10,188 bases of DNA from JBBFMJ01 sp037441225 (GCA_037441225.1 JBBISU010000106.1:1-10188), one strand, 5' to 3'; counted from the stretch's first letter, positions 1 to 6,711 are shown. The notes: generated by a model from the letters alone, not told the origin. Numbers and translations: made by a program.

Positions 1-14
1 TATATATTATTATT

Positions 15-323
15 CGCAACCATAAAGGTTGCGGCTACATAAACGAAATATTCTTAATGTAGTTGCAGGTTCTTTAGCCCGGGAAGAATCAGATCAGATT
101 GTAGGGGCTTAGGCTTGTCCCCGCCCAAAGAAATAAATCGACAAATTTTGAAAATTAAAAGGAACAATTTACAAATTGCCTAAATATTTTTTAAAAACGA
201 ACAGGGAAACAGTCAAAGGACGATAGTTATGGTTAAAGGGGTATTCTTGAACGACGGCTAAAATATACGAGCTTGGACAAGCAAAAGCCCCCAAAAAATA
301 TTTCTATTTCTTTGGGACTTTTT
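15..323 (+). ncRNA. Candidate structured non-coding RNA, family unknown
   Basis: No protein gene is visible here, but the stretch is clearly richer in G+C than the surrounding coding DNA, which in AT-rich genomes often marks structured RNA. Helices seen: 15-21 with 27-33 (7 bp); 30-40 with 57-67 (11 bp including two G-U pairs), competing with the first; 68-74 with 84-90 (7 bp, one G-U), directly abutting the second and able to stack on it; 104-120 with 275-291 (7+8 bp around a 2x2 internal loop). The G-U pairs would be A-C mismatches on the other strand, so the plus strand is the likely transcript. A terminator hairpin at 290-316 followed by five T supports the same direction and an end near 323. 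The true 5' end may lie left of the window. The helix with a stop-like TAA in its loop followed by a possible pseudoknot recalls tmRNA, but no tRNA-like 3' end is present. Family not recognised. Confidence 0.5.
290..323 (+). terminator. Intrinsic terminator ending the candidate RNA
   Basis: CCCAAA (290-295) plus AAATA (296-300) pairs with TATTT (305-309) plus TTTGGG (311-316), with one bulged C at 310 and a TTTC loop, giving 11 bp. A five-T run follows at 319-323. Read on the minus strand the hairpin is followed by G residues rather than a T run, so it acts in the plus direction. Its 3' arm is also perfectly complementary to 124-135, which could form an alternative structure. Confidence 0.55.
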
Positions 324-412
324 ATCAAAAGAAAAAAAAGGGTTTTTTCTCCTCATATTTTACTTTCAATTTCCTTTTTTGGGCCAATTAAATAAGGGAA
401 AGAATTAAATAT

Positions 413-1087
413 TTATGCTTTTTTCTTTACTAATTGTTTGTATTCTGCATTGCCAAAATCCTTGCTTTCTCCAATTATGATTATTGCTGCATTGCCATGC
501 TTAAAATTTGGGATTGTGAAAGAGACATTGCATTTTCCTTCAGAATTTGTAACACCTTTGAATAATTCTTCAGGAATGCTAAAGGTTGTTATTAATTTGA
601 CTGTAATTTTGGCAGCAGGAATTTTTGCCTTTGAAATAGATGACTCTGCTTTTATTACAAAATTGTAATGATTCCCAGAATAAAAATCAACTTCATTAAG
701 CATTATCAGTTCCAAGACATCTGATTCTTTTTGCTTTTTCATATAATCTTGAATCATTTCATCTAAGGTAGCCTTAGATGGTTTTTCTTCTTGTGGAATT
801 GGTGCGCTTGCTTCTTTTTTATCTTTGACAGTTAGTAGATTTTCAAACCTTCCCCTTTTTATTGCTGCAATTATTGTTTTATGTTGATTTTCCATCAAAG
901 CTCTTACTTCTTTCTCAGTAATTCCGCCAGATAATTTTTCAGCATAACTTGTTCTTTTTGAAAAAATTATTGCTCCTCCTACATATATCAATGATTCCAC
1001 ATAAGGATTATCAAAACCTTTATCTTCCGTTTGCACGTGATAAGTTTTTTTGTTATATTCTACATCTGTGTTATAGCCAGTTATCAT
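413..1087 (-). CDS. Conserved protein of unknown function with MITGYNTDV N-terminus
   Basis: A 224-residue soluble protein. Residues 1-50 carry the pattern MITGYNTDV, YHVQTEDKG and a YVGG...SKR segment; I recall this N-terminal block from uncharacterised proteins of Acidobacteria-like genomes, where it also starts at the methionine used here. Residues 57-85 look helical (an ENQHKTIIAAIKRGR segment), residues 90-125 are charged and Lys/Glu/Pro-rich like a linker, and 130-210 form a beta-rich region ending in GVTNSEGKCNVSF and GNAAIIIIGES, reminiscent of an Ig-like or carboxypeptidase-regulatory-like fold. No signal peptide or membrane segment is visible. The start codon lies only 38 bases from the divergent Nudix gene, and no good ribosome binding site precedes it, so its translation may be leaderless or nearly so. 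Function unknown. It is a real gene: long, conserved-looking, and with ordinary codon use. Confidence 0.75.
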   Translation of the reverse strand: MITGYNTDVEYNKKTYHVQTEDKGFDNPYVESLIYVGGAIIFSKRTSYAEKLSGGITEKEVRALMENQHKTIIAAIKRGRFENLLTVKDKKEASAPIPQEEKPSKATLDEMIQDYMKKQKESDVLELIMLNEVDFYSGNHYNFVIKAESSISKAKIPAAKITVKLITTFSIPEELFKGVTNSEGKCNVSFTIPNFKHGNAAIIIIGESKDFGNAEYKQLVKKKA

Positions 1088-1095
1088 ATTATAAT
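1067..1095 (+). promoter_or_regulatory. Probable promoter for the Nudix-DPP IV operon
   Basis: A perfect TATAAT lies at 1090-1095 inside the 12-base palindrome ATATTATAATAT (1086-1097), 30 bases ahead of the Nudix start and suitably placed for transcription to begin near 1102. The -35 region at 17-base spacing (TGTGTT, 1067-1072) is poor. Because the -10 is palindromic it could bind polymerase on both strands, but a minus-strand start from it would fall inside the divergent gene, so that gene probably uses another element; TTGACA reads on the minus strand at 1125-1120. Confidence 0.4.
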
Positions 1096-1125
1096 ATTTT
1101 GCACTATTTTTGGAGGTTTTGTCAA

Positions 1126-1713
1126 ATGGAAAACATTTTAGTTGTTGAAAGAAAAAATCTTTTATCTTTTATGTCTCCAGAAGGAATAATAAGGGTTCCG
1201 CTGGATAGAATTTTAAAGAAAATAAAAAAATATGGCTTTTATAAAGGAAGGGATTTTGTTGAAAAAGATGCAAATTTGAAACAAATTATTCCTTATCTCT
1301 TGCTTAAAAAAGAAAATTTTATATTTACTTATAAAAGAATGCCTGGGGGAGGGGAGACAAGGCTACATAACTTAATAAGCATTGGGGTAGGTGGGCATAT
1401 GAGGGAGATGTCGCAAGATGTGGAAGAAAATCTTTATAAAAATTTAAAAAGAGAACTGGAAGAAGAAATGGTAATTGATACAAATTATAAAATGGAATTT
1501 TTAGGTGTTTTAAATGAAGATTTTACACCTGTATGCCAGGTTCATTTGGGGCTAGTATTTTTGATAATTCCAGAGGAAAAAAATAATTTCTATGTAAAAG
1601 AAAAAAGGGAGTTGGAAGGGAAATGGATGAAAGAGGAGGAAGTAGAAAAGTTATATGATGATATGGAAATATGGAGCAAAATTCTTTTTAAATATATAAA
1701 GGAGGAAAAATGA
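1126..1713 (+). CDS. Nudix-family hydrolase
   Basis: A 195-residue protein likely hydrolysing a nucleoside diphosphate-linked substrate; the substrate cannot be deduced. The Nudix box is seen as GG (89-90), E101, and R109-E110-L111-E112-E113-E114, which keeps the E-x7-R-E-U-x-E-E metal-binding core. The loop between the Gly and the first Glu is longer than in the classical box and the usual Gly after EE is Val116, so it is a divergent member. An N-terminal extension of about 65 residues (VVERKNLLSF, then a basic helical part) precedes the catalytic fold. I chose ATG 1126 over the upstream in-frame ATG at 949 because GGAGGT lies just ahead of it at 1112-1117, the protein matches the fold from there, and the upstream part runs antisense through the divergent gene. 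The stop overlaps the next start (ATGA), so translation is coupled to the peptidase. Confidence 0.82.
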   Translation: MENILVVERKNLLSFMSPEGIIRVPLDRILKKIKKYGFYKGRDFVEKDANLKQIIPYLLLKKENFIFTYKRMPGGGETRLHNLISIGVGGHMREMSQDVEENLYKNLKRELEEEMVIDTNYKMEFLGVLNEDFTPVCQVHLGLVFLIIPEEKNNFYVKEKRELEGKWMKEEEVEKLYDDMEIWSKILFKYIKEEK

Positions 1714-3746
1714 AAAGGTTATTTATTTTTTTGCTCTTTTCTTCTTTTATATTTTCTGAAAAAATAGAAATTGAAAAAATCTTTAAAGGTGAATATCTAA
1801 AACCCCTTCCATATAATTTTAAATATAAAAAAGAAGAAAATTCAATTTATTACTTGAGAAAAGATGAAAAGACAATCCTTGAAAAATTTAATTTAAAGGA
1901 AAAAAAGGAAGAAAAAATTCCCCTTAATTTTGAACCCTTATCCTTTGAGATTTATAAAGACAATTTCTATATTTTAAATGATTCCTGTTGGGTTAAAACA
2001 AGGGACTTTAAAGATTTTGAAGAAATTATAAAGGAAACAGAAGGGAGTTTTTCAGAAAATTTTAATTATTATGCTTATTCTAAAAATTTTAATCTTTATA
2101 TTTATGATTTGAATCAAAAGAAAGAGATAAAAATATCAGATGATGGAAAAGAAAATAATTTTTATGGAACTATTGATTGGGTTTATGGTGAAGAATTAGA
2201 TTTAAGGGAAGGTTTTAAATTTTCAAAGGATGATAAATTTATTTCTTTTTTGCAATTTAATGAGGAAAATGTTGGGAAATTTCCTTTAATTAATTTTAAG
2301 GGAAAATATCCTTCAGTTGATTTTCAATCTTATCCCAAAGCAGGCACAAAAAATCCTTCTGTTTCTTTATGGCTTTATGACATTGAAAAAAATAAAAAAG
2401 AGATAATTTATTCTGTAAATTCTGAAAATTTGATTTCTTTTTATGGTTTCACTCCAGATTCAAAGAAATTAATTTTTTCAATAATGCCAAGGGAGCAAAA
2501 AGAAATTATTTTTTATCTTTATGATATTAAAGAAAAAGAAATTAAGAAGATTTTTAAGGAAGAAAGTAAATTTTGGATAAATTTAATTCAGGAACCGTTA
2601 TTTTTAAATGAAAAAGATTTTTTATGGCTTTCTGAGTTAGAAAATTTATCCTTGCCTTTTGTTTATTCAATAGATGGAAAATTGATAAAAAAAATCAAAA
2701 GGAATTTTATTGTTGAAAAAATCATAGATATTGATGAAAATTTTTTATATTTTGTTTCAATTAGTCCAGATCCATTGAAAAGAGAATTTATAAAATATTC
2801 TTTAAAAGATGGAGTGGAAGAAAAAATCTTTAAAAAGGATGGTTTTTTAAGGGTTCAAAAAATTGAAAATTCAGAATTTTTTTTAGTGAATTATTCTAAG
2901 GTAAAAACTCCCCATAATTATTATTTATTAAATAAGAAAAGTGGTGAAATAATTGAAATATTTAATTCCAAAAAGGAAGAATTTGAAAGAATTGAATTGC
3001 CAGAAGTGGAATTTTTAAAAATTGAAGACCTTTATGGAGTTATTCTAAAGCCAAAAGATTTTAATCCTTTAAAAAAATATCCTTTAATTGTTTATGTTTA
3101 TGGTGGTCCCCATGCACAAGTTGTATCAGATGCCTTTGGTGGCACATACTTCCTTTTCCATTCTTTTTTAGTTCAAGAAGGATTTTTAGTTTTTTCAATT
3201 GATAACAGGGGTTCTTATGGGAGGGGAAAGGGGTTTGAGTCAGCAATTTATAAAGAGTTTGGAAGAAATGAGTTAGAGGATCAATTAAAGGGGATTAAAT
3301 ATTTAAAAAATTTAAAATTTATTGATGAAGAAAGGATTGGGATTTGGGGCTGGTCTTATGGAGGATTTATGGTTTTATATGCTTTAACCCATACTGATAT
3401 TTTCAAAACTGGCTTTGCCGTTGCACCAGTTACAGATTGGAATTTTTATGATACTATATATACTGAAAGGTATTTAGGGCTACCTGAAGAAAACAGGGAA
3501 GGTTATTTTAATTCTTCACCAATAAATTTTGTAAAAAATTTAAAAGGAAAACTTTATATAGTCCATGGAACTGGCGATGACAATGTTCATTTTCAAAATT
3601 CAGTTAAATTTATAAATGAATTGATAAAAGAAAATATTTCTTTTGATTTAATGGTTTATCCTGAAAGAAACCATTCAATAAGAGATGAAAAAGCAAGAGT
3701 TCATTTATTTGAAGAGATATTAAAATTTTTTAAAGAAAATTTATAG
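1710..3746 (+). CDS. Exported dipeptidyl-peptidase IV (S9B serine peptidase)
   Basis: A 678-residue peptidase that removes N-terminal dipeptides, typically X-Pro, from peptides outside the cytoplasm. Residues 1-16 form a short signal peptide (MKRLFIFLLFSSFIFS). Residues about 20-430 make the beta-propeller and include DWVYGEE at 156-162, whose E161/E162 match the Glu pair that binds the substrate amino terminus in human DPP4. The C-terminal alpha/beta hydrolase has Y464 in YGGPHAQ (oxyanion hole), nucleophile S549 in GWSYGG, the YTERY tyrosines 584 and 588, D623 in GDDNVHF, N625, and H655 in RNHS. Spacing between triad residues (74 and 32) closely follows the human enzyme. Length is slightly below the usual 700-750 residues. 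An AGGAGG-like site (1701-1705) lies in the end of the upstream Nudix gene. It suggests peptide scavenging by a protein-degrading organism. Confidence 0.95.
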   Translation: MKRLFIFLLFSSFIFSEKIEIEKIFKGEYLKPLPYNFKYKKEENSIYYLRKDEKTILEKFNLKEKKEEKIPLNFEPLSFEIYKDNFYILNDSCWVKTRDFKDFEEIIKETEGSFSENFNYYAYSKNFNLYIYDLNQKKEIKISDDGKENNFYGTIDWVYGEELDLREGFKFSKDDKFISFLQFNEENVGKFPLINFKGKYPSVDFQSYPKAGTKNPSVSLWLYDIEKNKKEIIYSVNSENLISFYGFTPDSKKLIFSIMPREQKEIIFYLYDIKEKEIKKIFKEESKFWINLIQEPLFLNEKDFLWLSELENLSLPFVYSIDGKLIKKIKRNFIVEKIIDIDENFLYFVSISPDPLKREFIKYSLKDGVEEKIFKKDGFLRVQKIENSEFFLVNYSKVKTPHNYYLLNKKSGEIIEIFNSKKEEFERIELPEVEFLKIEDLYGVILKPKDFNPLKKYPLIVYVYGGPHAQVVSDAFGGTYFLFHSFLVQEGFLVFSIDNRGSYGRGKGFESAIYKEFGRNELEDQLKGIKYLKNLKFIDEERIGIWGWSYGGFMVLYALTHTDIFKTGFAVAPVTDWNFYDTIYTERYLGLPEENREGYFNSSPINFVKNLKGKLYIVHGTGDDNVHFQNSVKFINELIKENISFDLMVYPERNHSIRDEKARVHLFEEILKFFKENL

Positions 3747-3806
3747 GAGCACAATAGATACAAGTTGCGTAGAGATTAAGTGGTTGACGGGTATGGGGTA
3801 TGGGCA

Positions 3807-3832
3807 AATTGGAAATAGCAGTTTTTTCAATT
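3807..3832 (+). terminator. Possible terminator after the DPP IV gene
   Basis: AATTGGAAA (3807-3815) pairs with TTTTCAATT (3824-3832) over 9 bp with one G-U pair and an 8-base loop; a T-rich run starts a few bases later at 3837. It sits between convergent genes and overlaps nothing coding except that the T run reaches the end of the ABC gene. The stem is AT-rich and the T run is displaced, so support is modest. Confidence 0.35.
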
Positions 3833-3844
3833 CACTTATTTTTT

Positions 3845-4717
3845 TTATTTATATAAATGGCAAAAGACCAATCTTTTTTCTTTTTGAAAAACTTGAGGGA
3901 ATTCTTTTTCGCATATATCCATTTTATATTCACATTTTGGATGAAAAGGGCAACCCTTTGGCTTATTAAAAAATGAAATTTTTACCTCTTCCTTTAATTT
4001 TTTTACTTTAAATTCTCTTGCTTCAATTAAAACTTTGCTATAAGGATGGAGTGGCTCCTCAAAAAATTCCAAAACAGGTGAAATTTCCAGCATATATCCT
4101 AAATACATAACGGAAACCCAATCGGCAATTTGTGCAACAACTCCCATATCATGGGTTATAAGCAAGATTGATAATTTTTCTTTTTTCAATTTTTCAAAAA
4201 GAGCCAGTATTTTTGCTTGAACAGTTAAATCAAGGGCAGTTGTTGGTTCATCAGCAACTAAAATTTCTGGTTTTTTTAAAAGGCATAAGCCCAAAGCAAT
4301 CCTTTGTTGCATCCCACCTGAAAGCTCAAAAGGATATAAATTTATCTTTTTTTCTGGCTCAGGAAAAGCCAGGGATTTTAAAATTTCAATTATTTCATTT
4401 AAATTATAATAATTTTTCCCCCTTTGAACACTTTTCATTTGATTTTTAATTTTAAAGACAGGATTTAAAGAACTAAAAGGGTCTTGGAAAAGATATGCCA
4501 TCTTTTCTTTTTCTTTTGGGAATATTTCACCTGAGGAAATTTTAAAATCCTTTGGAAGGGCATTAAATAAGCTTAAAGCAGTCAATGTTTTTCCTGAACC
4601 AGATTCTCCTAATAAGGCAAAACATTGATTTTTAAATAATTTAAAATTTATATCAATTATGACAGGTTTTTCTTTATAGGTTATATTTAAATCTTTTACT
4701 TCAAGAGCAATTTCCAT
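3845..4717 (-). CDS. ABC transporter ATPase, OppD/DppD type (peptide/nickel family)
   Basis: A 290-residue nucleotide-binding subunit of the oligopeptide/dipeptide/nickel importer family. Walker A is GESGSGKT (37-44), the Q-loop FQDPFSSLNP (about 77-86), the signature LSGGMQQR (132-139), Walker B ILVADEP (152-158) and the H-loop H189 in THD. The C-terminal oligopeptide-type tail holds C256, C262, C269 and C286, the cysteine set typical of OppD/OppF proteins and in some members an iron-sulfur site. The protein is shorter than most OppD (about 320-340) but has every catalytic motif. It has no permease, binding protein or partner ATPase next to it. Its start lies inside the end of the cation exporter gene (17-base overlap), with only a weak ribosome binding site, so it probably depends on translational coupling. 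A role in metal or peptide uptake is possible; the substrate cannot be assigned. Confidence 0.88.
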   Translation of the reverse strand: MEIALEVKDLNITYKEKPVIIDINFKLFKNQCFALLGESGSGKTLTALSLFNALPKDFKISSGEIFPKEKEKMAYLFQDPFSSLNPVFKIKNQMKSVQRGKNYYNLNEIIEILKSLAFPEPEKKINLYPFELSGGMQQRIALGLCLLKKPEILVADEPTTALDLTVQAKILALFEKLKKEKLSILLITHDMGVVAQIADWVSVMYLGYMLEISPVLEFFEEPLHPYSKVLIEAREFKVKKLKEEVKISFFNKPKGCPFHPKCEYKMDICEKEFPQVFQKEKRLVFCHLYK

Positions 4718-5579
4718 TTGCCTGCTCGCATTTTTTTTGATATGTCGTCTCTATTTGAATAGTACAATGGTTTATATTATATTTTTCTTTTAAAATTTTG
4801 TTTGCCTTTTCCAAGATTTCCTGCCCCTTTTTTTCTTCTTCAATTACAATATGTGCTGTAATTAAAGGAAAGGCTGGGGTAATTGACCATATATGGAGGT
4901 CATGAATATCCAAGACAAAAGGCAAGTTTTTTAAATCCTCTTTTACTTCCTTTAAATTAAAGTTTGAAGGAACCCCTTCCATTAAAATATTTAATGTTTT
5001 TATAAAAAGCTTTGAACTTGTGATTAAAATTAAAAAGGAAATAATGATTGAAGCAATTGAATCAAAATAAATTTTATTTGTAAGATATAATAGCCAGGCA
5101 GATATTAATACAATTATAGAGCCAAGGGAATCAGATAAAATGTGAAGATATGCAGATTTTATATTTAATGATTTTTTTTGAAATTTGTGCAAAAGAAAGA
5201 GATTTATCAAATTTACAATTATGCCAAGAAAAGCAATTGAAAGAAGGGCTTCTTTTTTAATCTCCACTGGCTTATAAAGCCTTAAAACTGCTTTAAAAAT
5301 GATAATTAAGCTTAAAATGGAAAGAGTTAGAGAGTTAAAAAAAGCAGAAAGGATTTCTGCTCTTTTATACCCATAGGTTTTTTCATCACTTTTAGATTTT
5401 AATGAAATTATTAATGAAAAATAAGTTAAAGCTAATGCAAAGGTATCTAAAAGCATATGGAAAGAATCGGATAATAAAGCAAGGGATTTTGAGTAAATTC
5501 CACCAAAAAGTTCAATAAAAAAGAAACCAAAAGTTATAATTAATGAAATCTTCAAAATACTTTTTTCATCTTTACTCAT
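4701..5579 (-). CDS. Cation diffusion facilitator family metal exporter (CzcD/ZitB-like)
   Basis: A 292-residue inner-membrane protein of the CDF family, which exports Zn2+, Co2+ or Fe2+/Mn2+ in exchange for protons. Six hydrophobic segments are seen at roughly 10-30, 35-60, 77-100, 110-132, 145-166 and 172-195. The metal site residues are H41-x3-D45 in SDSFHMLLD (with D38) and H146-x3-D150 in YLHILSD, the H/D pattern of zinc-type members. The His-rich loop common between segments 4 and 5 is missing. A cytoplasmic ferredoxin-like domain follows (VLDIHDLHIWSITPAFP at 222-238, then HIVIE), ending in a short Cys-containing tail. The start has no strong ribosome binding site. It is divergent from the HypE-like gene, and the palindrome between them may control both. 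The zinc assignment is inferred from motifs only. Confidence 0.9.
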   Translation of the reverse strand: MSKDEKSILKISLIITFGFFFIELFGGIYSKSLALLSDSFHMLLDTFALALTYFSLIISLKSKSDEKTYGYKRAEILSAFFNSLTLSILSLIIIFKAVLRLYKPVEIKKEALLSIAFLGIIVNLINLFLLHKFQKKSLNIKSAYLHILSDSLGSIIVLISAWLLYLTNKIYFDSIASIIISFLILITSSKLFIKTLNILMEGVPSNFNLKEVKEDLKNLPFVLDIHDLHIWSITPAFPLITAHIVIEEEKKGQEILEKANKILKEKYNINHCTIQIETTYQKKCEQANGNCS

Positions 5580-5589
5580 CTTTATATTT

Positions 5590-5610
5590 TAACAAAAAAT
5601 TTGTTATAAT
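5590..5610 (+). promoter_or_regulatory. Promoter with overlapping palindromic operator
   Basis: The plus strand has an extended -10 element, TG-T-TATAAT, at 5602-5610, 28 bases ahead of the HypE-like start. Overlapping it is the 17-base perfect palindrome TAACAAA-AAA-TTTGTTA at 5590-5606. No convincing -35 is present, which fits an extended -10 promoter. On the minus strand TAAAAT (5591-5586) could serve the cation exporter, so one bound regulator could control both directions. The regulator is unknown. Confidence 0.5.
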
Positions 5611-5638
5611 AATTTAATTTTTTTTAAAGGAGAAAAAT

Positions 5639-6697
5639 ATGGCAGATTTACCAGAAATTGGGAAAATTTCAAGGGAAGTTTTTGATGAACTGATTTTTCC
5701 AAGGTTAGGTTATAAATCTAAAAGTATTTTAGTTGGTCCCCAACATGGTGTTGATGTAGGAATTGTTGAAATTGGAGGAAAGGCAGTGGCTTTAACAGCA
5801 GACCCTGTCTTCATTGTTCCTGAGTATGGTTTTAAAAGGTCTGCCTGGTTTGCAATACATATATTGGCATCAGATGTTGTAACTTCAGGGCTTCCTCCAA
5901 CTTATCTTTCAATTGATTTGAATTTACCTCTTTCAATGAAAAAAGAAGAACTTCAGATTGTCTGGGAAACAATTGATGAAGAATGTAAAAAAATGGGGAT
6001 GGCAATAGTTTGTGGGCACACTGCAAGGTATGAGAATTGTAATTGGCCTATGGTAGGAGGTGCAACTGTTTTAGCAGTAGGAGATATAGATAAATATGTA
6101 TCTCCAAAATTTATAAGAGAAGGGGATCTTTTAATTATAACAAAAGGACCAGCAATTGAAGCTTGTGGAATTTTTGCTACAATGTTTCCTGAATATATAA
6201 AAGAAAAGTTGGGAGATGATATAGCAAAAAAAGGGGAAAATCTATTTTATAAGATGTCTGTTGTAGAAGATGCCTTAGAAGCAGTAAAAGTTGGTGTAAG
6301 GGATAAGGGGGTTTCTGCAATGCATGATGCAACAGAATGTGGAATTTATGGCGGTGTTTTTGAGATTGCAAGGGCTTCAAATTTAGGCTTTCTTTTGGAA
6401 AAGGATAAAATTATAATGGAAGAAGGGGTTCAGGAAATATGTGATTTATTTAAAATTGACCCTTTTTCTTCTATTTCAGAAGGTACACTTTTGATTTCTG
6501 TAAGAAAAAAGGCAGCAGAAGATGTTTTAAATTCTTTAAAGAAAAAAAATATAAAAGCATCAATTTGTGGTGAATTTTTAAATGAAAAAAAGGGTATAAT
6601 TTTAAAAGAAGGAAAAAAAGAAAAAAGATTAGAGCATCCAGAAGTTGACCCTTTCTGGAATGCTTTTTACAATTCATTGAAAGAGATAAAAAGATAA
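5639..6697 (+). CDS. AIR synthase-related protein, HypE-like
   Basis: A 352-residue cytoplasmic protein of the PurM/HypE/SelD/ThiL ATP-binding superfamily. The N-terminal AIR-synthase half spans about 30-150 (GPQHGVDVG at 33-41, ALTADPVFIVPEYG at 51-64, ASDVVTSG at 77-84, CGHTARYENC at 125-134, MVGGATVLAVGD at 138-149) and the C-terminal half about 155-325 (EGDLLIITKG at 161-170, MHDATECGIYGG at 228-239, ISEGTLLISV at 279-288). True HypE ends in a PR(I/V)C cysteine that carries the cyanide precursor; this protein ends in KEIKR with no Cys, so it should not do that reaction. It also lacks the N-terminal Cys/Sec-Lys motif of SelD. It therefore belongs to the HypE-like group of unknown function that databases often name hydrogenase maturation protein. 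AAAGGAG precedes the start. No hydrogenase genes are in the window. Confidence 0.82.
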   Translation: MADLPEIGKISREVFDELIFPRLGYKSKSILVGPQHGVDVGIVEIGGKAVALTADPVFIVPEYGFKRSAWFAIHILASDVVTSGLPPTYLSIDLNLPLSMKKEELQIVWETIDEECKKMGMAIVCGHTARYENCNWPMVGGATVLAVGDIDKYVSPKFIREGDLLIITKGPAIEACGIFATMFPEYIKEKLGDDIAKKGENLFYKMSVVEDALEAVKVGVRDKGVSAMHDATECGIYGGVFEIARASNLGFLLEKDKIIMEEGVQEICDLFKIDPFSSISEGTLLISVRKKAAEDVLNSLKKKNIKASICGEFLNEKKGIILKEGKKEKRLEHPEVDPFWNAFYNSLKEIKR

Positions 6698-6711
6698 GAA
6701 AATTTTTTAAA

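Noticed and set aside
1..330. tmRNA (ssrA) call for the left-end RNA
   Set aside because: The tag-like frame ending V-A-A-T and the following pseudoknot fit loosely, but no T-arm, T-loop (GTTCRA) or CCA end occurs before the terminator, and the 5' half is outside the window.
330..350. AGAAAAAA/TTTTTTCT hairpin as a terminator
   Set aside because: The stem is nearly all A-T with no GC core and no clear T run placement; simple A/T runs explain it.
949..1125. Upstream in-frame start for the Nudix gene
   Set aside because: The extra 59 residues run antisense through the divergent gene and lack a ribosome binding site, whereas GGAGGT stands directly ahead of ATG 1126.
3789..3804. G-quadruplex at GGGTATGGGGTATGGG
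   Set aside because: Only three G tracts of three or more are present; a fourth would need a GG, so a stable quadruplex is unlikely.
438..4449. Additional plus- and minus-strand open frames lying inside the clear genes (for example 438-668 plus, 3061-3246 minus, 4168-4449 plus)
   Set aside because: They are antisense shadows of well-supported genes, without ribosome binding sites or recognisable domains.
5604..5618. PerR- or Fur-like box (TTATAAT-A-ATTTAAT)
   Set aside because: It is mostly the -10 element itself; in such AT-rich DNA the partial match is expected by chance and the second arm fits poorly.
5639..6697. Selenophosphate synthetase (SelD), which would support selenocysteine use
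   Set aside because: The protein belongs to the same superfamily but lacks the N-terminal Cys/Sec-x-Cys-Lys region of SelD and aligns better with HypE-like proteins.
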